A stretch of DNA of 31,165 nucleotides from CAYJBH01 sp964370765 (GTDB lineage Bacteria; Bacillota; Clostridia; Oscillospirales; Ruminococcaceae), in contig CAYJKW010000021.1 in the NCBI GenBank assembly GCA_964370765.1, positions 1-31,165 of the forward strand, given 5' to 3'. Of this stretch, positions 29,819 through 31,165 are shown piece by piece; position 1 is the first letter of the stretch, and every line of letters begins with the position of its first letter. Position numbers and translations under genes: made by a program. The notes below the pieces were generated by a model. The model saw nothing but the letters and a program-made list of their open reading frames with translations. It was not told the DNA's origin and searched no databases.

Positions 29819-31165
29819 ATGAAATTGATGTTTAAGCACAAGCTTATAATACTATTTCTTCTTGCGGGAAGTGTTCCGCTTGTGGCTATAAGTGTGTTAT
29901 TGTTTAACATCTATAGCGATAGCATGACCAGCCGCTCTATAGAATTCTCGACCCAGATAATAGAGCTAACCGAGACTAACATTAATAATCAGATAGATGC
30001 ACAGCAGGATATAATCAACTCATTGCCGCTTATGCAGTTTCTGGTGGATTTTCCTAATATAGATGAGCTTCATTATCTTGATAGAGTTGCCCTAGAACAG
30101 GAGCTTGCATCCATCTTCAACTCCATTATCTATACCTATGGTGAGATTGAAGTGATAATGTACATAGATAAATATCAAAATCTTCACAAGTTTGGAAGTT
30201 TAGAGGACCTTAGGGACGAGGCAAATGAGAATGTAGAGCATTTTGAGGAAAATTTAGAGAGCTTTTTAAATAGCGATATCTATAATGAAACACTTAATAA
30301 CCATAACAGGCCACTTTGGGATATGTACATGCCGGAAGATTATGATAGTGCGTACATCTTTAAAAACTTCATAAGCCTGCAAACCACGCAAAGCCTTGGC
30401 ACCTTTGTGTTTGTTGTAGAGCTGGATAAACTTATGGATGAAGTTTATGCAGACAATCTGCTGGATCCATCCAAAATTTTTATTACCGATGAAGATAACA
30501 TGGTTATAAGTGAATCCGGTGATTATCTGGGAACATTTTTAGGGACTAAGTTTGACCCTGCACAATATGACAACAACCGCTATATCTACGTATCAGGCGA
30601 GTGTAAAAACGGGTGGCAGGTAAACCAGCTTATAGCAACAGACGATCTGCTTATAACAATTAATGAAATGATAATGATTGCTGTCATAGTGTTTGTTGCA
30701 TTTTTCTTGGTAGCAAGCGTTGTTGCTATTCTTTTCTCAAACAGCATATCAAGGCGGATAGGCTTGTTGCTTAATAAGATGAATCGCGCCAAAAAAGGAG
30801 ATTTGACGCAAAGTGCACAGATTCCCGGTAGTGACGAAATATCACAGCTTAGCGACAATTTTGATGATATGTTGCTTAAGCTAAGGCAATATATTCATAA
30901 AATTTATGTGATAGAGCTGGAAAAGAAGAAGAGTGCCTTGCAGCTTTTACAGTTCCAGATTAATCCACATTTTCTGTATAATACACTCGAAACTATCAAT
31001 GCCATGGCACTCGAAGATGGGAATTTTAAGATACGCACAATGGTTCAAACTTTGGGTGATATGTTTAGATATAGCACAAGCGCTATTGATGAATCCCATA
31101 CCGAGCTTAGATATGAGATAGAGAACATCGAGAACTACATCTATCTGCAAAATATTAGATTTGAT
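29819..31165 (+). CDS. YesM-type sensor histidine kinase, 3' end outside the window
   Basis: Partial gene, 449 codons without a stop before the window ends. A first membrane helix (about 8-28, LIILFLLAGSVPLVAISVLL) precedes an outside region of about 250 residues and a second helix (about 283-305, IAVIVFVAFFLVASVVAILF). A HAMP domain follows (about 306-360, RRIGLLLNKMNRAKKGDL), then the His_kinase domain with QFQINPHFLYNTLETI and phosphoacceptor His384. The ATPase domain lies past the edge. This architecture is that of YesM/LytS-like kinases, which usually pair with an AraC-type response regulator and sense sugars or transport substrates. An AGGGTTAAG precedes the ATG at 29819. Not preceded by a co-oriented partner. 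Confidence 0.9.
   Translation, partial: MKLMFKHKLIILFLLAGSVPLVAISVLLFNIYSDSMTSRSIEFSTQIIELTETNINNQIDAQQDIINSLPLMQFLVDFPNIDELHYLDRVALEQELASIFNSIIYTYGEIEVIMYIDKYQNLHKFGSLEDLRDEANENVEHFEENLESFLNSDIYNETLNNHNRPLWDMYMPEDYDSAYIFKNFISLQTTQSLGTFVFVVELDKLMDEVYADNLLDPSKIFITDEDNMVISESGDYLGTFLGTKFDPAQYDNNRYIYVSGECKNGWQVNQLIATDDLLITINEMIMIAVIVFVAFFLVASVVAILFSNSISRRIGLLLNKMNRAKKGDLTQSAQIPGSDEISQLSDNFDDMLLKLRQYIHKIYVIELEKKKSALQLLQFQINPHFLYNTLETINAMALEDGNFKIRTMVQTLGDMFRYSTSAIDESHTELRYEIENIENYIYLQNIRFD

Overview
This is an AT-rich stretch of a strict or facultative anaerobe, most likely a low-GC Firmicute of the class Clostridia. The evidence is gene content and signals: pyruvate formate-lyase with its activase, an iron-dependent alcohol dehydrogenase, the [FeFe]-hydrogenase maturases HydE, HydF and HydG with the TM1266-type regulator, perfect Rex (NADH/NAD+) operators, a GlpP-type glycerol antiterminator operon, strong AGGAGG-like ribosome sites, and sigma-A promoters with 17-bp spacers, many with an extended -10. 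The standard code with TAA, TAG and TGA as stops fits. No tRNA, rRNA, CRISPR array or transposase was seen. The species cannot be named from this window.

Layout. 1-5040: a GH1 beta-glucosidase (minus), then an OmpR-type response regulator with a six-helix histidine kinase and a lone glucose-1-phosphate cytidylyltransferase (plus). 5063-11215: a tightly packed six-gene minus-strand operon consisting of a GT2 glycosyltransferase, three paralogous radical SAM proteins in tandem, an Fe-S aldo/keto reductase and a second GT2. This is the least familiar module and looks like a glycan-building or glycan-modifying pathway. 11315-13202: a membrane-anchored LtaS/sulfatase-like transferase with its own operator-flanked promoter and terminator.

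13287-19264: the mixed-acid fermentation block. Formate/nitrite transporter, PFL activase, a separate glycyl-radical-domain protein and a PFL lacking that domain form a minus-strand operon. It is divergent from an iron alcohol dehydrogenase, and a Rex site lies on each side of the intergenic region. PFL is naturally split into two genes here. A short remnant of an alanine dehydrogenase/transhydrogenase-type gene sits in the ADH leader. 19321-23603: the hydrogenase maturation operon (TM1266-like, hydG, hydF, hydE), preceded by a leader with a strong intrinsic terminator just before the first start codon, suggesting attenuation. 23660-24538: a HAD phosphatase with a perfect 22-bp palindrome abutting its -10 box.

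24611-29389: a glycerol-3-phosphate oxidation operon. A GlpP-type leader terminator precedes glpP, a GlpA-like dehydrogenase, a GlpB-like flavoprotein, a DUF1667 protein and an MgtC-family membrane protein; glycerol kinase is absent. 29430-31165: a 44-codon dehydrogenase remnant, then the start of a YesM-type sensor kinase that runs off the window.

The central blocks share one theme, which is reductant disposal (formate, ethanol, H2) under redox control by Rex. The glycan region is a separate cell-surface module.
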